DNA of 64,000 nt from Cercis canadensis (lineage: Eukaryota; Streptophyta; Magnoliopsida; Fabales; Fabaceae): the NCBI GenBank assembly GCA_003255065.1, contig QAOA01007318.1:800356-864355 (forward strand), written 5' to 3'. The first letter of the stretch is position 1, and every line of letters starts with the position of its first letter. Of this stretch, positions 1 through 12,327 are shown piece after piece. A program made the translations under genes and the position numbers. Below the pieces are notes generated by a model. That model ran no database searches and was not told the origin of the DNA. It was given only the letters and a program-made list of their open reading frames with translations.

Positions 1-25
1 ATGATCATGAGCAAACTTCTCTTCT

Positions 26-3000
26 TCATGCCCCAAGGCCACTAGTCAATAGTGTATTGATTTCTCCAATTATATTCACAGGTCTTCCATCAAACATGGA
101 TGAAAGTGTACCCTCACACAATTTCTTCAGCTCCTTTGTTTTCGCCAGAGCAGCATCCTGCAATCACGCAGCATTTAGTCTTTGTCTCTCATACAAGAAC
201 AGGGGTGGTGGGGCAAGGGCAAAAATGAAAAGAAAAATAGCAATAAAACCTTAATATAACTGATTATATTCTGCTAATATAAACCCTCTCTTAAAAATCT
301 TTTATATTTATTCATGGGTTAGCAGTATGAGAGGAAAGACTTCTCTAAAGTATTGTCCACCGTATCTGCACATCTTTTTCCTTCCAAGGTTAAGAAGTTG
401 AGAAAAAATTATATGAACTCCCAGAATCTTAAATTTTCACATGGAAACATGGCTTAAAAATAGAAAGTGATGGATTTAAGAAAAACCAAAATTCCAAATC
501 TTAGGTCTGACTAGAATTTTATGTGCTCGGACATTCTTTTTTTTAATTATTATTATATAAGTAGGCAGACTAGCATCTTTTGATGTTTGACATGCTTGAG
601 GCACATATACAACGCACTGTCAATTTATCTACATGCAATTTAGATTGAGAACTCAGAATTTAGTTTAGAAAGGTGTAGAACTCAAATCAATTTTTGTCAC
701 TCATTGTGCTATTAAAACAACAGGAATAAAAAGGAGAGAGAAAGAAGCAGGGGTTTATCAGGAAAAACTTTGAGAGCTTAAACCAGACTATAATGCATGA
801 AATCTGAAGCACATTATATGAATACTGCCCCAGGAAACTGTTTTTTTTTTTCTTAAAAAAAAAAAAACAACAACNTAAAAAAAAAAAAAAAACAACAACA
901 ACAACAAACATGCAAGTTAGAACTCACTTGTTTTGGCCAGGATGAAGATAAAGAGTTGTGCAACTCCATTCGTTTAGCAGCCAAATCCTTCAATCCATCT
1001 CTCAACTTCACTTCATGATGCTTCTTTTCCTCTAATGAGTTGACTAGTCTGTCCAGGAATCTGAAATTCAGGCCAAGACCACAAACAATTAACACAAATA
1101 TCAGAAACAATAAAAATGGTGCTCACAAGAGAAGAGAGACGTAGTTTAGACACCCCATGGTACTTTCAGAATGACAAAATAGACGACAAATAAAGCCTTA
1201 GGCAAAATGTTGTCATTATAGTCAATGTGGATTAGGATAAGTGCTTACTAACATACATACAGAGAAAAAAATTGACAATACTGAAGACTCCAAAACATCT
1301 GTATGTATGCACATGCACTCCAAATTGGCCAAGCATATGCACTAGCATACATGCAGAGAAAGATAAAAGTTCCACATCCTACTTCTTAAGCATTTTGAAG
1401 CCATATAGAGAGAAAAGCATACATTGATATGCCAGCCTGAGCTTTAGTTGCATGGCCAAAAGAATTTATTCAAGCACATTGTCCAGTCCTTTGAAATCAC
1501 TAGTTTTTCACTTATAAATAAGCATCGTAGATAAAATTAAAAATCTAAATTTACAAAAAGCAAATCATCATGTGAATTATAACTCAATTACTAAGAAAAA
1601 GGGAATCAGTCACTTCAAAAGTTATAGATAAGCATAATCTATAAAGATTAGTTGAATGAAAGGGCTAAAATATCAAGCCCGACCTTTTGGAGTTGAGAAT
1701 CATAATCAAATCCCTTGTCTTCCTATTTGTCAGCAATGAAATTGCCTGAGAAACATCAGATTGCATGGTTTCTATGGCATCGGGAGCATACTGCTGCAAG
1801 ACAAATGGAGCAACTGCCTGGACTTGATGTTGCAGGGACAAAGTTTCCCCATTTCTCAATTCAGCCAGCCGTTGGTTCAAAAAGGCTTTCAGCTGATGGC
1901 ATTAATATCAATAAAAAAATTTAAGATTTGATCTGGATATGATAAAAAACAATATCAAAGTAATAAACAATATCAAACTAATAAGATCTTTTATTGCTGG
2001 ATACCTCGTATAGATTATCAAGAATATTATTTCTGTACTCTGTTTCTAGAAGCTGGCTTCTTTCTTCCCTGTTTTCTGTCCGTTGAGTCAAAGTATCAGG
2101 AACAGAAGTCTGATTTTCTAGCACTACATTTGGGGCACCAACATCATCAATCACATCAACTTGAGGAGTCTCAACACTGACGTCCCAAGATATATCAGGT
2201 TGAGAACCATGTTCTTTATTTGATGTTGTCTGATCAGATACGTCAACTTCAGTTAGCGGAGAAGTCTGTATGACATCACTAGCATTGATGATTTCATAAG
2301 GACCTAAACCATTGGCAGAATCATCACTTTCTTCCACAGTTCCAATGTCCCAGTCAATTTGTGAACTCTCCACAGAAATATCCCAGTCAATATCCGGTGC
2401 AGCAACTTCAATATTGCTTCTTGCATGATTTAATTCATTATTGCTCGAGTGAACACTAACAGCATCAAGAATCTCAGAGCCAACAGAAACATTTAAAGAC
2501 GGGGCATGTTCACGCATGTTCCTCAAGTTCTGTAGAACAGTAACTGAAGATTTCTGCAATCATGATTATAATCGAAATTAATGTATGAAATGAACAATGG
2601 CAACCCTAACCTCATCTGCCTTGATGCAATTCAATAGAACTTAGGTAGAATACATTGAGTACTGGGAGAGAGAAAGAGAGAGTATAAGAAAATTAAGATG
2701 TCCCATTCTGCCATACGTCCTTTTCTGTGTGAACATCTCTGAGAAAATTGGAATAATATTCAATTGCCTGTGACATGTTGTCACTATTTATAACTTCCAA
2801 AATACTGCTAAATGTGCTTGGAAGTGATATTGCCGTCTCCAAAAGTTCTAATCTGACATTTTTCCCCTGCAAAACGTATAATCACTATCTTTTTGTATTC
2901 ATGAATGATGGAAAAGAAAGTATGCAAATTAAATCATCACTTAAGGGCCTGTGACTGTAACCTGTAAGCCAAGCTGCTGACAAGCTTCAGCATATTTGAC

Positions 3001-4127
3001 TGCTGAAAGAGCTGCACTTCTTTTTATATCAGCTTCCTTGCGATCTAGTTCTGCTAGTTGTTGTTGAATCTTTTGTACCTGTTTTCTCTGATATGGGCTT
3101 CACATTTGAAAAAAATGCTTAAGAAACAAAGTAAACACTGACACATGCTTTTCTTTGAAACACAGAGAAACTGGATGATTCAATACTTACATTTCGTAGT
3201 TTACATTTTGAACCATAATCTGTGCAGCCTCACCAAGGAAGATATGATCCTTCTCAAAAGAACGCACAATTGTCTCCCATGCACCCTGCCCAAAGGAAAA
3301 TAAACATATATAGTATGAAATGAATACTTGGAAAGGGGAATAAAGAAGGAGAGAGAGAGAGAGCAAGCTAACTTACAGCAGCACCTGATAGCCGACCAAA
3401 TATATTCCGGCTTTCTGGAGTAGACTTTAAGAGAATATCATATATTTGTTTGGCCTCCAAATAACCAATTCCTGTAAATAGTATGCCACTTCATGATAAA
3501 GCCATGAAAATCGCAGCTCTACAGAATGATCTAACTATGGGATTTAGTGATCCCCAGATTGTGCAACTGGGCTGTAAGAGGCCATTTAAAGTTATGCTGC
3601 TTTTAATCCCATCTTATGCAAGTTAGCTCAACCTCTAGACAAATTCTTTTATCAAATTATCATAAAAGTTTCCATCCACTCACTTTATTGTTATGATATC
3701 AGTGAATACTTCTCTCTAACAGGAGAAAAAACTGCATGCTCATCTTTTTTGCAAAATAAAGAGATAAGCTACCTATACGCAACAAATTAACTGAATTTAA
3801 TATTTCCCTTGGCTCCAGAGAGACTAACCTTCAGGGTCTAGGGTTTGAAAATAGGGATCAATATCCTTGGGGAGCGACGAGAATTCCTTCAATATGCGAG
3901 CTCTTATTGCGGCCAGCTTTTTCCGCCAATCAGCCGGTATTCTCTTCCGATCAACCAACCATTCTTCAGCGACACCCAAAAGATTGAAATTGGTCAAGTC
4001 CAATCGAATCAAAAACACACGGCGGTGACGGAATTGAAATTGAAGACAATAAAACGAATTTGTTACCTCCAAGACGAGAAAATGTAATGTCAATAGGGAG
4101 GTTGCGAATATCATCGGGACTCGGCAT
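26..4127 (-). CDS. C53: CDK5RAP3/C53 homologue, UFM1-linked ER-phagy receptor, complete
   Basis: Ten exons join into a 564-residue protein: 4127-4067, 3963-3829, 3471-3377, 3285-3191, 3097-2962, 2866-2717, 2553-2005, 1892-1684, 1060-928 and 157-26. All junctions are GT-AG on this strand and all phases agree. The protein starts [14 protein letters not shown] and ends [11 protein letters not shown], as plant CDK5RAP3-like proteins do (Arabidopsis At5g06830, from memory). The family protein C53 works with the UFM1 ligase UFL1 and DDRGK1 at the ER and binds ATG8 and UFM1 through 'shuffled' AIM motifs in a disordered central loop. Here the large seventh exon encodes an acidic disordered stretch with IDWD at residues about 279-282 and 290-293 and ISWD at about 345-348. 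Coiled-coil-like helices flank it. The first ATG of the preceding open frame lies upstream, but the conserved N-terminus fixes the start at 4127. Exon limits are read by eye; the identity is secure. Confidence 0.95.
870..905. repeat. Poly-A/CAA tract with an N join
   Basis: An A-run followed by CAACAAC occurs on both sides of the single N at 875, so the same few bases are present twice. It lies in the last intron of C53. The likeliest cause is an unmerged contig overlap. Confidence 0.7.
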
Positions 4128-5540
4128 CTTCGAGAAATTTTCCCGTGAGTGGAAAATTCGCAATTGGCCGGCCGGGGAATCTCGGAAGTAAATGTTAATG
4201 GTTTTACACTTCACAGTTTAGTTAACAGTGTGAGTGTGGTGTGAAATTCAGATACTTCAGAGCTATCAGATTTGGGATGTGCATTTGCATTTGCAGCGCT
4301 TGCCTATTTCACTTTCATAACTCGTACAAGTAACGCCATCAAGATCAATGTCAGGGCATCCAATCAAATATTGACATCAGAATTAGGCTAGTAGATTATT
4401 ACGTGTTTATGGAAATATATTTATATTTATTGCCAGTCTGGGAATCTAATCAAATATTCTTGGATAATTCATTATGATTTATGCCATCTTTTTGCTGAGA
4501 AAAAAAATAAATAATGCCTATGGTAATTTTTGCCGTTTCCAGTAGAAATTTTTTGCTGTTTGTTTGGATGTTTTATTACCCCTTAATTACTACTTTCATG
4601 GAATAAGTATTTTATTTTGATAATAATTAAAATTATATGATACATTCTTATATATATCATTATAGTCTCATGCAATAATACTCAAATTTTGAAAGAATAA
4701 CAAATATAATCTCAACACTTAGAGCTTTATAATAAGTCATAAATATATAACAAGAAGATGTTAGTTCAGTAAAAATAAGTTGAGTTTCAAGATGTTTTAG
4801 ATCAAAGGATTTGAGTTCAAATTTTAAAGTTGTTTTTGTTGAGAAAAATTTATTGATTACTATTTTAATCCCAAACAAAAATTAGTCTCATACTAAAAAA
4901 AGTGTAAAAATATTCTGAGCGTAAACAAAAAAAAATCATAAATATATAGAAATTACCCCTATTTTTCGCTCTTCTTTGCTCCCTTCCATACCCCATGTCC
5001 TGAACCATTAATCCTACTCTCCTCTAGTGTTATTTGTTGCCTTTAACACTCCATTTAATGGGAATTTATCTTTCATGACTCCGTTGATGATAATTTTTAG
5101 TGACTTCTTAAAGCACCAATTTCAACTAATACAGATATCACAAATTATTTTTGAGAATTAAACTTCTTAGACACAATGAAAAGGTAAAATAGCATATTTT
5201 GGTGGTTGAAATATTATGCATTTTTAAAAAAATTATACTTAAACTTTATTTTGTTTTAATTTATTTTAAAATTAAAAAATGTTTGAACTTGTCAATTTCC
5301 AGAAGAAATTAATAGTAGCCATTTTTGTTTATTATTAAAATATAAATATACTATATATATTTAAATTTAAAATGAATAAAACACAAAAATATTGTAATTT
5401 TGCCAATAGAAAATGCTACCAAAAAAAAGAACACAAAGCACGCGGCCAACACGTGATTACTGGGGCGAGGCTCAGCAAGGGGCAAGGTGTGTTCGAGTCG
5501 GGAAGCACTTCCACTCATCACCTTCTTTCTACTGTTACAG
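4128..5540. other. Divergent intergenic region between C53 and OEP16-3
   Basis: C53 is read leftward and OEP16-3 rightward, so this stretch should hold both promoters and the first non-coding leader of OEP16-3. It is AT-rich with no convincing ORF. A more GC-rich patch at about 5440-5545 contains an ACACGTG element near 5450 and is the likely OEP16-3 promoter/leader. No transposon structure was recognised. Confidence 0.5.
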
Positions 5541-6320
5541 GTACTTCTGTAATCCTTCTCTCTTGATACCAGTAACCAAGTCTGATTTTTATTTTTCATT
5601 ATATGTTTTCTATTCCTGAACAATTGCAACCTCGGTTAAGTTCGCTAATTGAAATCCATTTATGCATCTATCTAGGGTTTTCAATCTGATATTTGTTTAT
5701 GTAATTGATGTTTGAGCTGTCGCGATCGATCTGAATCTCGTTAATATATTTATGATTATGATTTCGAAGATGCTTCGTCGTAGCTGAAATTTGTAGGTGT
5801 ATCCAATTGGGATTCTGTTACTTCTATTTTGGTATTTAATTTTGCTAGCTCTCACCCTCATTCAGTGACCTGTATCGATTTTTGGTAGCGTGGTATTCAA
5901 ATAGAGAAATGGCTCGATTATTATTCTTAAAGTAGAAGTAGTTCATCGATGCCAACCAGTTCATACTGTGGTTTTCAGCAGGAGATCATATTGTGTTTTC
6001 TGTAAAAACTAAACAAGGTTGAATGATGTTGTTCTAGAAACGTATTTTCAGTAAGACTCTATGTAGAGACATAATGTATGCCACCTTTTTTCAAAAGCAT
6101 TATGAACTGTTACAAATGAGGACTTTGTTATGTGGAAGGATTTTCCTTTGGAGATGGATCCCAATGAAAATGATGTAGGGAGAAGTCAAATGTGTTTTTC
6201 CTTTTCCCTTTGAATGTTATTACCTGTAAAATGGCGTGGCATAACTGCATTCCTTTCCAAGGGTTTGATTGTAATTAAAGATTTGACTTTTATTCATTTG
6301 GCAACCCTGTTTAGTGCGCA
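5541..6320 (+). other. Probable 5'UTR intron of OEP16-3
   Basis: A donor-like CAG|GTACTT at 5540/5541 and an acceptor GTGCGCAG ending at 6320 would remove about 780 bases and leave only nine leader bases before the ATG at 6330. The stretch is T-rich, as plant introns are, and has no ORF. Inferred from splice motifs only. Confidence 0.4.
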
Positions 6321-6329
6321 GAGAAAGTC

Positions 6330-7750
6330 ATGGACCCTGCAGAACGTAGGTACTTGGAGGATGAGGATACACCAACAATGAAAACTATTAAGGGTGCAAC
6401 GACTGGTTTAGTTGCTGGAACAATCTGGGGGACCATAGTTGCCACCTGGTATGATGTTCCTCGTGTTGAGAGAAGTGTTGCTCTTCCAGGGCTTTTAAGA
6501 ACTTTGAAAATGATGGGCAACTATGGGTTGACATTTGCTGCAATTGGAGGAGTCTACATCGGAGTGGAACAGTTGGTGGAGAAAGCTAGGACGAAGAGGG
6601 ATTTTATCAATGGAGCTGTTGGTGGTTTTGTTGCCGGGGCAACTATTCTGGGTTACAAAGGTAGCTCTTTCCTCTAATAACATTTGTGTCTAAGAACATA
6701 TTGTTCTTACCTGATGCCATGCCATTTAATATGTTTTCCCCCTAAATATGATTGTGGCCTAAAGACTACATTATGTTGTGCCCTGAAATCTTCGAAGGCA
6801 ACAATCTGGGTGATGGAAACTACAACTCATCAGTTCTTCTTGGCTGCTATTGACTTTGGATGCGATTTTTATATTTGTAGATAATAATTTATGAATCATC
6901 ATTTATTTATTTTTAGAACTGTAATCCTATTTATTTACAGGGAAGTGGGACAGTTGATGCCTTTAAATGATTGTTATTGTTGGTTCTAGATTTTTCTAGA
7001 ACTAATCCTTGTATTTGAAACTCACTTGTTTCTCCTGTTTGCGTGTTTATGGCTTTGGAGGAGCATTTCTAGTTGTCTGATACTGATTGACTCTTTTATA
7101 CACGGTGTACCATGAGTTGCATCTTTTGCATTGTCACATGTTGAAACCATATTTGGTCTACTTTAAATATGCTGATTGTGCACAATGTTCACCACTTCAT
7201 CCCTTCCTTTCGGAATATGGTTTGTAACCTTCTGTTCAGAAGTCAGAATCCCCTCCCTTATTTATTTTCCTCCTCCCCCTAGAAGAAGAAAACAAATCTT
7301 CCTCTCAAGAGTGCTTAAGTTGCATGTAGTCAGGCGAACAGTTTGGAACTGAACCCTTTTTTTCTGGGTCAATTAATGATTGCATGTCATCCGCAAAAAG
7401 CATGATTGCAATAAGATGGCAGAAAAGTAATCCTTTTTGCTAAGCAAGATTGCAAGGTTTTACATTTCTGTATCTGATGTGGGTTACTAAACCATGATTA
7501 AGTACTTTATCTTATGAATAATGTCGATGATGTCACCCTGGATCTGATTGCAAGCATTATTATCTTATATCTTGATGAATGTGCTGTCCATTCTGTTGTA
7601 GGAAGGAGTATCTCAACTGCAATTTCGGCTGGAACTGCATTGGCAGTTACTTCTGCAGTTATTGATATTGGGGGTCAGACAACAAGAGTTGATAATGGAA
7701 AGGAGTACTATCCTTACACCACCAAGAAAAGATCCGGTGTGGATTCATAA
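6330..7750 (+). CDS. OEP163: Outer envelope pore protein 16-3 / Tim17-22-23 family protein
   Basis: Two exons, 6330-6660 and 7602-7750, join in phase 1 to give 159 residues, the usual length of plant OEP16-3 (At2g42210). The start MDPAERRYLEDED is the conserved family N-terminus. The complete PRAT signature of preprotein and amino-acid transporters is present: G73-x2-Y76-x10-R87-x3-D91-x6-G98-G99-x3-G103. Four hydrophobic segments are expected, two per half. Members are reported in the outer membranes of plastids or mitochondria, and this branch has also been assigned to plant mitochondrial complex I as the B14.7-like subunit. The C-terminus carries the conserved GGQTTRVDNGKEYYPYT. It is followed by the STR9 gene in the same orientation, as in Arabidopsis. 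Which organelle it serves cannot be read from the sequence. Confidence 0.95.
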
Positions 7751-7909
7751 TTAATGAACCCTTGTGAAGGAAGACATTTTGAGTTGATGGGAGAGAGTCG
7801 ATCACTCTTTATTGAACCAGTTGTTTATTTTTCTAAGTTGGAATTACATATTCAGCTGTCTTTCATATCGTTTCTTTTGTAAGTTGCTAGTACTCAACTG
7901 GTTAGTTTC

Positions 7910-7915
7910 AATAAA
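7910..7915 (+). terminator. AATAAA poly(A) signal of OEP16-3
   Basis: A perfect AATAAA lies 160 bases after the stop codon, followed by a T/GT-rich stretch. The position is reasonable for a plant near-upstream element; no transcript end can be seen. Confidence 0.45.
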
Positions 7916-8767
7916 TGTGCTGTTATATGTCAACCTAATAGGCAATGTTTTCCCATGGGGTGAACACTACTTCTTGACTATTAAACTTGGGGCAGAGCTG
8001 AGCTTGATTTTTACACTTATATGAATATCTCAAGGTATGTTGATCCAGCACGCAGCGATTATGAAATAGAGTGAAGGGGAGGGACCTGGAGCGGGAAGGT
8101 AATCTCGTTGAACATCTTTAATGACGCTTGCACTGGCAGGTGGTATTGTAAACCGACTTAGAAGCACTTTAACCGTTCTACCGTTTCTCTTACATTTCGC
8201 AAAATCAACTTCTGTTATATTCTCATTCTCTACTAGTCTCCATGTAGACGTACCCATTCTAGACAAAAAAATAACGAAATAATCTACTTATGCTATTTTA
8301 CCATCTTATACGACTGCGGGATTAAAATGAATTTAGCAGGATAAGGATATATTCCACTACGAAGAAACCTAGTACTAGAGTGCATTATATGTGTAATTTT
8401 GTTCCTTTTTCTTCTTTTGTTTGAGAATTGAGATGAAAATTTTCTGTTATTTCACTGAGTGCTGAAAAAAATTCTTAAACACATGACACCATGTCAATGA
8501 TAATATGTGGTGTCCGGGTAAGTGGGTTAGCGGGTGCCCGAACACAAACAGAATCAGTTAAAGAGCCCTCAACCTCAAGATTAGAGAAATATATATCGCC
8601 TGAGTTAGTCGCTACGTGGCAGCTAACTATTGCCGCTCCCAAATTTCTTGGCCCACAAAACTAAACCAATGGCTAGGGTGATGTTAAGCCTTCAAAGCCT
8701 CGGCTCCAGCCTGGAGCTGGACAGGGAGAAGAAGAGAGCCAAGATACAGAGAATTTTTAGTCTTACA
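7916..8767. other. Intergenic spacer between OEP16-3 and STR9
   Basis: About 850 bases with no coding potential in either direction. The last 150 bases before 8768 become more GC-rich and probably hold the STR9 promoter and short leader. No repeat structure was seen. Confidence 0.5.
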
Positions 8768-11334
8768 ATGGCGGGGATTGGTTTCTATCCTTGTCTGTGC
8801 CCCTCCAGGTAATACAAGCTAACTTGAGTATTTTCATTCCTCAACTTAAGTAGAGTGCAAAAGTAATTAGTTCATAACTTAAATCTTTTTGAACATTCTA
8901 TACATTGGTGTTTCGGATGATAAGCCAGTGTTGAAACTTGAAAATGACTTCTTCTCCCCCTCGGATGCGTGCAAGTACAATGCTGCTGTTGGCTTCTGTA
9001 TAATTCTTACCATTCAAATTTCGTTCTTATGTCTAAACTATGAGATTTTGGGGGTGGATATAATTGTGATTCTGGTCGCTTTTTGGATGTACAAGTACAA
9101 ATCACGTTTGAATAGCATTAAGCTTTTAGATTCTAGTGTAATGATTATGCTTCTTCATAGCAAAACGGATCAACTTCTCTCCTCTTTTGGTGACTAGGTT
9201 TATGGGCAATGGAATGAAAATAACGTTATTAAAAGCTAGGGAAGCATCTAAAATTTCCATGGAACTGAAAGAAAATCATTCCACTTTCCTCAACTGAAAC
9301 CTTAGATGAATTGTTAATGGTTTTCCGGATTTATGATTTTGATGGTGTTCCTTATTTAGGAATTAGAAATCAAGCTAGATAATTCATTTAAGTATCCGGT
9401 CAGATTTATATGGTCTATACAGGGGTTTCTAACGCTAAATTATTTTCTTTATTTTCTGACAACTATATATTGATAAGAAAACAGGGTAATTTATCTGAAG
9501 GTATTTAAAGTTTCTCATCATTTAGGATTTTGAAACCTAGCTTCGAAAACTAAATACTATTCGTGAAATTAGTGAAGGGAAATTTCACATAATGTTTGAA
9601 TTTTTGTGAACATGCTAGTGAGGGATTAAGGTTGTGTTTTCAGCAACCTACGGACATCTTGGTTGGTATTAAAAACTCATAATGCAAGGACCATGCTAGG
9701 GAAACTACCTGGAAGGAGAAGCTTGACAATAAAAGCAGAAGTAAACTTTGTAAATGCTGATCAAGCGAAGGAACTTATAGCAGTTGGAGAATACACGGTT
9801 CTGGATGTGAGGGACAAAACTCAGTTTGACCGAGCTCACATAAAATCATGTTATCATGTGCCTCTTTTTGTTGAAAATCAAGACAATGATCTTGGTAAGG
9901 AATTCTTGCTTTCTTAATGATTTATATATGTGTGTCTTTTCTTCAGTTTTATTACTTCATCAAGTTCATTTTCTGTAGGTACAATTATAAAAAGGACTCT
10001 GCACAATAATTTTGCTGGGTTATTCTTTGGGTTGCCATTCACCAAACCAAATCCTGATTTTGTGCAATCTGTTAAGAGCCAGTTTCCGCCTGGAAGTAAA
10101 CTCTTGATTGTATGTCAGGAAGGACTGAGGTTAGTTTATGTTATCTTGCTCAATGTACATGCCAATCATAACCAATTGTCCATGGTCACATGGTGGCAAT
10201 GAGATTGCATTAACGACGAGATCTCTGAATTCACATTGGGTGTTTCAAGTCACTGAATTTAATAGCCTTAGATTATGATTTGCTAAGATCACCAGAGCGG
10301 ATGAGGCTGGTAAGTCTCTTCTGAACCTACATAGGGTTCGGAACAGATCTCTAAAAGATTCCGTTTAGTCAACTTCCCAAGCACTTTCTCAAATCTTTTA
10401 TTTTTAAACTTCATGAAATTGGGACGTAGACTCCATATTCCTGTAATTTTGCTTTATTTGAATTTTCGCTTGACATTTTGGTTGGGGACGGGAGAGCATG
10501 GCAAAGGAGGTGTAAGGGTTGTAAAAGGTAGCCTGCACAGTTATCTATTCATCATCTAGAAGTAGCTGCATAATAATAATACAGGGTTCACCAGTTTGGC
10601 CTCTAAAGAAAATAATTTATGAGAGGTGAAATGTAAAAGCTCAATTTTTTTTTGCAGAAAATATGTGGTTCAGGGACTGTTTGTGGCGGTCTACATGTTA
10701 ATATATAAACCACTTTAGCCCCCTTTAAATCAAGTTGAGGTGATTAGGTGGGATATCTGTGTCCTGTGATATTTGGTGTGGAGAACTCAATCACCAGTTT
10801 GATTGAGCTATTTCTTTGTTTTCCATATTCATCTTCTGTATGTGTTCCTTTCTGCCCAAATTCAATCCTCTTAACTTCAATATAAATATTTGAGGGTTTT
10901 TGGTTTCCTCTATCATGGCAAGATCTGCTGCTGCAGCAAGGAAGTTAGAGCAAGCTGGTTTCTTAAATATAGCATGTATTACATCAGGCCTTCAAACTGT
11001 GAAACCAGGTTTAGCAGCTTAAACTCATTTATTGACATCTGGCTAATCTGTTAGGATAAATAAATTTTTTTGTTTTTGTAGGAACATTTGATTCTGTCGG
11101 TTCCACTGAGTTGCAAAATGCTGGCAAAGCTGGTTTGGTGACAATCCAGGGGCAGATCTCAGCTGTGTTGGGAACTGTTCTTATTTGTAAGTTTTTCAGT
11201 ATCATTTGTCATGATTTCCTGATCCTTGTAATAATTTTCCTTTGTTTTATGAAATACATACAGGTGCATATTTATTCATTACCTTCTTCCCTGAACAAGC
11301 AGAGAAGTTATTCCAATTGGCCCCTGCAAGCTAG
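8768..11334 (+). CDS. STR9: Rhodanese-like domain protein 9, chloroplast
   Basis: Six exons (8768-8808, 9644-9894, 9979-10129, 10923-11008, 11082-11186, 11264-11334) join in frame to 234 residues, the length remembered for Arabidopsis STR9 (At2g42220). The start MAGIGFYP is conserved in the family. A Ser/Arg-rich N-terminus of about 45 residues looks like a chloroplast transit peptide. The rhodanese domain has the LDVRDKTQFDRAHI core and the active-site loop C143-QEGLRS, so the catalytic cysteine and the arginine loop are intact and sulfurtransferase chemistry is possible. A C-terminal hydrophobic segment (AVLGTVLICAYLFITFF) suggests anchoring in the thylakoid or envelope membrane. The codon for R148 is split by intron 3. 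The physiological substrate is unknown. Confidence 0.95.
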
Positions 11335-12327
11335 GCCTCATCAAAACCCCAGAAGTTATATAGATCTTTCTGGCTTTTGTTTTTCCTCTCTCATTATGTA
11401 TGTAGCTTAGTCGGAGGAACTTGGGATTTTGAATTAATGAACATAAGAAACACGAAATGTCAATGAAGTGGGAGAAAATTCTGTAGTGCCACTAAGGCTG
11501 TAATGATCAAAAATCAAAATATTTGTTCGACTATGGTAGAATACTGTGCAAGTCAGACTCCACATACTCTTGTAATTATGATTTATGGTCCTTTGGTCTC
11601 TGCAAATTGATATATCTTCGTAAGCAAAGTAATTTGAAAATACAAGACGGGAAGACATGACAATTATGTTCACAGGTATGGTAAGGCCAGCAGGATGGAA
11701 AACGTAACGCATTTTATTAGCAGAAAAGAAACGTAGTGTACCCTTTGTATTTCTAATGCATATGTTTATCCATGATAAAGAGGCGAAACTTGCAAGCTAA
11801 TTTTGATATATGATTAATAGCTTTGAGATTTGAAGTACAAAAGTTGCTGGCGAAACCTCCAATTTCATATCCTCTAAGCATCTCTACCCAGCTTGATCCG
11901 TTACTCTCTAAACTGCCAATTCATCCATTCTCCAGAATAAATGCACATAGCCAAAGGACCCAAAAGAAATTTCCCAAGACTCAAATTCAATGGCAAAACT
12001 CAAAGTAAAAAATGAACCGTACACTAGATGTTGGCAGGAGGGAAGTGAAAATTTTCACAAGGCATTAACTTAGGCTAACAAAATATTACAGCAATTTTTC
12101 ACAAACAAAAAATATTACAATCAGATTAGCAATTGTATTTCTGATTCCATTCTGTGCACTGGTGTCAACTCATAAATAGGTGGCCATTCTAATTCACATG
12201 TCTGATCTCAGCTACCTGTGGAGCCAACAGAATTGGCCAGAGGAATTCAAGTGGAGGTTATAAAAGGAAACCAGAAACCTTCATCCTGTACCATCATTAA
12301 CTGAGCCACAGAATTGTCGGACAAATA
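11335..12327. other. Convergent intergenic region between STR9 and TBCCD1
   Basis: The two genes end toward each other here, so it contains two 3' UTRs. The short ORFs do not resemble proteins. Nothing else was recognised. Confidence 0.5.
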
